Of a DNA stretch of 64,000 nucleotides, positions 62,259 to 64,000 are shown piece by piece. How positions within the stretch are numbered: position 1 is the stretch's first letter; every line of letters begins with the position of its first letter. Made by a program: the position numbers and the translations under genes. A model generated the notes under the pieces. It did no database searches, was not told the origin of the DNA, and worked only from the letters and a program-made list of their open reading frames with translations. The stretch is taken from NCBI RefSeq assembly GCF_026011715.1, contig NZ_BRVM01000009.1, forward strand, positions 62,001 to 126,000, written 5' to 3'. This stretch comes from Cytobacillus sp. NCCP-133. Its GTDB lineage: Bacteria > Bacillota > Bacilli > Bacillales > Cytobacillaceae.

Positions 62259-63647
62259 CTACTTCCTCCCCCTCCCAATCTTATATTTTCGTATCTTATA
62301 TAAAAGGCCCTGCCTGGTTATGCCAAGCACTTCTGCTGCACGCGACTGGTTGCCGTTTTCGTTTTCGAGTGCGGTTTCGATGACTTCTTTTTCTACCTGC
62401 TCCAGGTGATCCGTCAAGGAGAAATCCTCATCTAGATCCAGTGAAGCAGGTGAGTTTTCCTCTTCTTTTCCTGAGAAGTGGTTCACAACCTCCTGCGGAA
62501 AATCCTCGAGACGCAGCTGCCCGGATGGAGAGAGGACAGCGGCTCTTGAAAGGGCATTTTGCAGCTCCCGGATATTTCCGGGCCATGGATAGGTGGTTAA
62601 ATGCGTTAATAAGTCTTTTGATATGGTATAACTGCGGTTATGTTCTTCCTCAAACTCCGCCAAAAACTGTTCTATTAATAGCGGAATATCCTCTATGCGC
62701 TCCCGCAGCGGCGGCAAGGTGATCCCGATAATATTCAGCCGGTAATACAGATCCTCGCGAAATTCCCCGTTTTGCACCATTTCCCAAAGGTTTCGGTTCG
62801 TTGCTGCAATGATGCGGACATCCGAAAATTCCTCCTTGGCTGTGCCAAGCGGGGTGAAGGTTTTATCCTGGGCAAATTGCAGAAGCTTTGCCTGCACATC
62901 AAGCGATATTTCGCCAATCTCGTCCAAAAACAGGGTCCCCTTGTCTGCAGCTGCACACTTTCCTTCCTGCGATCGGACTGCACCGGTAAAAGCACCTTTT
63001 TCAAAGCCAAATAATTCGCTTTCGAGCAGGTTCGATGGAATGGCTGCACAATTCACCTTGATAAAGGGCGCTGTCCTGCGCGTGCTGTCCAGATGCACAG
63101 CGTGGGCACAGCGGGATTTCCCCGTCCCGCTTTCCCCTTCCAGTAAAATCGTGATGTCCTGTGAAGCGACGCGTTCAATCAGGGAATAGACTTCTTGCAT
63201 TTTCTGGCTTTTCCCAATCATGCCATGGAGATTGTATTTTCTTTGGACAGCCTGCTTTAGCTCTTTATTTTCTTTTTTTAACGTCTTCATTTCAAAGGCT
63301 CTTTTTATAACAGCTTTCAATTCATCGGCCTTTATCGGTTTTGTCAGGTAGTCGTAAGCGCCCATTTTCATGGCTTTGACGGCGTCCTCGATATCACCGT
63401 AGGCTGTACAGGCCACAAATACGGTCTCCGGGTAATTCGGCGACCATTTTTCAAGAAGCTTTAATCCTGTCGTATCCGGCAGGAGAAAATCCAGCAGCAC
63501 CAGGTCCACGCTTTCACTCTGCATCAGCTCTTCTGCCGCTTTCCCGGTCTCCGCTTCCATCACGTCGAAGCCTTCCTTCTTTAAGGTCAATTTTGTCAGG
63601 CGGCGGAATTTTTCATTATCTTCAACTAACAAGATCGTCTTTTTCAT
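62259..63647 (-). CDS. NtrC-type sigma-54 response regulator
   Basis: 462 aa. Receiver domain (about 1-120) with E9-D10, phospho-acceptor D53 in LVLLDFLLPD and TKPIKAD lysine; AAA+ domain (about 140-370) with GESGTGKSR, LFGFEKGAFTGAVRSQ (intact sigma-54 loop), GTLFLDEIGEI; Fis HTH (about 420-460, NQSRAAEVLGITRQGLLYKIRKYKI). Its ATG overlaps the stop of the kinase gene (ATGA), so both are made together. No perfect -24/-12 promoter lies beside it; its targets are probably elsewhere. Confidence 0.92.
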   Translation of the reverse strand: MKKTILLVEDNEKFRRLTKLTLKKEGFDVMEAETGKAAEELMQSESVDLVLLDFLLPDTTGLKLLEKWSPNYPETVFVACTAYGDIEDAVKAMKMGAYDYLTKPIKADELKAVIKRAFEMKTLKKENKELKQAVQRKYNLHGMIGKSQKMQEVYSLIERVASQDITILLEGESGTGKSRCAHAVHLDSTRRTAPFIKVNCAAIPSNLLESELFGFEKGAFTGAVRSQEGKCAAADKGTLFLDEIGEISLDVQAKLLQFAQDKTFTPLGTAKEEFSDVRIIAATNRNLWEMVQNGEFREDLYYRLNIIGITLPPLRERIEDIPLLIEQFLAEFEEEHNRSYTISKDLLTHLTTYPWPGNIRELQNALSRAAVLSPSGQLRLEDFPQEVVNHFSGKEEENSPASLDLDEDFSLTDHLEQVEKEVIETALENENGNQSRAAEVLGITRQGLLYKIRKYKIGRGRK

Positions 63648-64000
63648 TCTGAATCGCCTTTCTCATGCTTTTTCAATGAAATCAGGAAGGACGTTCCTTC
63701 ACCCATTTCACTCTCCACTTCGATTTGTCCGTTATGGGAAGAGATAATTTCATGGGTGATCCATAAGCCGAGCCCTGTGCCTTCCTGCTTGGTCGAAAAG
63801 AACGGATTAAAGATCCGCTTGATTTTCTGCTGCGGAATGCCGATTCCATCATCCTTTATTTCTATTTCAATCGTACCATGAGCGGCCGCTTTCATCGCAA
63901 CAGATATCGTTCCATTTAAAGAAACCGCTTCGATGCTATTAATAAAAATATTAATGAAGGCTTGAATCATCTGGTTTCGGTCGCCTTTAATGAAATAATC
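63644..64000 (-). CDS. Sensor histidine kinase, C-terminal part (cut by window end)
   Basis: The frame is open to the window edge; only the ATP-binding domain is visible: INIFINSIEAV (N-box), DDGIGIPQQKIKRIFNPFFSTKQEGTGLGLWITHEIIS (G1, F and G2 boxes) and GEGTSFLISL. NtrB/AtoS-like. It overlaps the NtrC-type regulator by 4 nt and is its probable partner. The sensory and phospho-histidine parts lie beyond 64000, so the signal is unknown. Confidence 0.88.
   Translation of the reverse strand, partial: DYFIKGDRNQMIQAFINIFINSIEAVSLNGTISVAMKAAAHGTIEIEIKDDGIGIPQQKIKRIFNPFFSTKQEGTGLGLWITHEIISSHNGQIEVESEMGEGTSFLISLKKHEKGDSE

Overview
The window looks like chromosomal DNA of a Bacillaceae member, probably the Cytobacillus/Bacillus firmus group. 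Evidence: moderately AT-rich DNA, strong AGGAGG-type ribosome binding sites, frequent TTG/GTG starts, SleB-like and LytR-CpsA-Psr wall proteins, SLH proteins, a PbpC-type PBP, CcpA-like cre sites and GEMM-I/BglG-type regulation. The species is an inference.

Layout. 0.6-3.6 kb: LCP wall protein, two small unknowns, SleB-like hydrolase. 3.8-11.3 kb: one minus-strand operon with a DctPQM TRAP transporter and four oxidoreductases (GlcD-like flavoenzyme, beta-decarboxylating dehydrogenase, SDR, ALDH). 11.8-13.8 kb: PbpC-like PBP. 13.9-17.7 kb: ascorbate-type PTS (IIB, IIC) with a PRD regulator that carries the EIIA domain. 18.1-22.6 kb: sigma-54 activator, CitMHS transporter and a split AtuA-like enzyme. 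22.7-25.1 kb: decayed Tn554-like transposon; then a DMT transporter remnant. 25.6-31.1 kb: SSS symporter with a 31-aa accessory peptide, an unknown protein, ALDH and Zn-ADH. 31.9-37.9 kb: MmsA, GntP permease, Fe-ADH and a CBS-PAS sigma-54 activator. 38.3-44.0 kb: LacI-controlled operon (GntP, LacI, HisD-like, SDR, 3-hydroxyacyl-CoA dehydrogenase-like). 44.3-48.2 kb: thioesterase and two chemoreceptors. 48.6-52.2 kb: divergent SLH proteins, one a 5'-nucleotidase. 52.2-52.8 kb: c-di-GMP-I riboswitch ahead of tiny membrane-protein genes. 53.1-60.3 kb: M20 amidohydrolase, DUF3100-type membrane pair, GarR-like dehydrogenase, ALDH and PucR-type regulator. 60.7-64 kb: NhaC-family antiporter and an NtrBC-type two-component pair cut by the window end.

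How it works together. This is a catabolic stretch for small organic and hydroxy acids: several transporter-plus-dehydrogenase modules, each with its own regulator. Sigma-54 is a recurring theme: three activators and three near-perfect -24/-12 promoters (19622, 31190 minus, 35992 minus), each with its own set of inverted-repeat upstream sites. The CitMHS/AtuA module is the best candidate for an uncharacterised pathway.

The most unusual non-coding content is two families of strictly periodic intergenic arrays. One has a 21-nt period (core TTGCAAATAG, three loci, shared leader AATTGTGAACT-like). The other has a 20-nt period (core TGACCGATAAA, two loci). Neither codes for protein nor fits a CRISPR array. 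Other dispersed repeats include a stem-loop element (three copies) and a CACCACCCGAATTTTGTCG motif (five copies).
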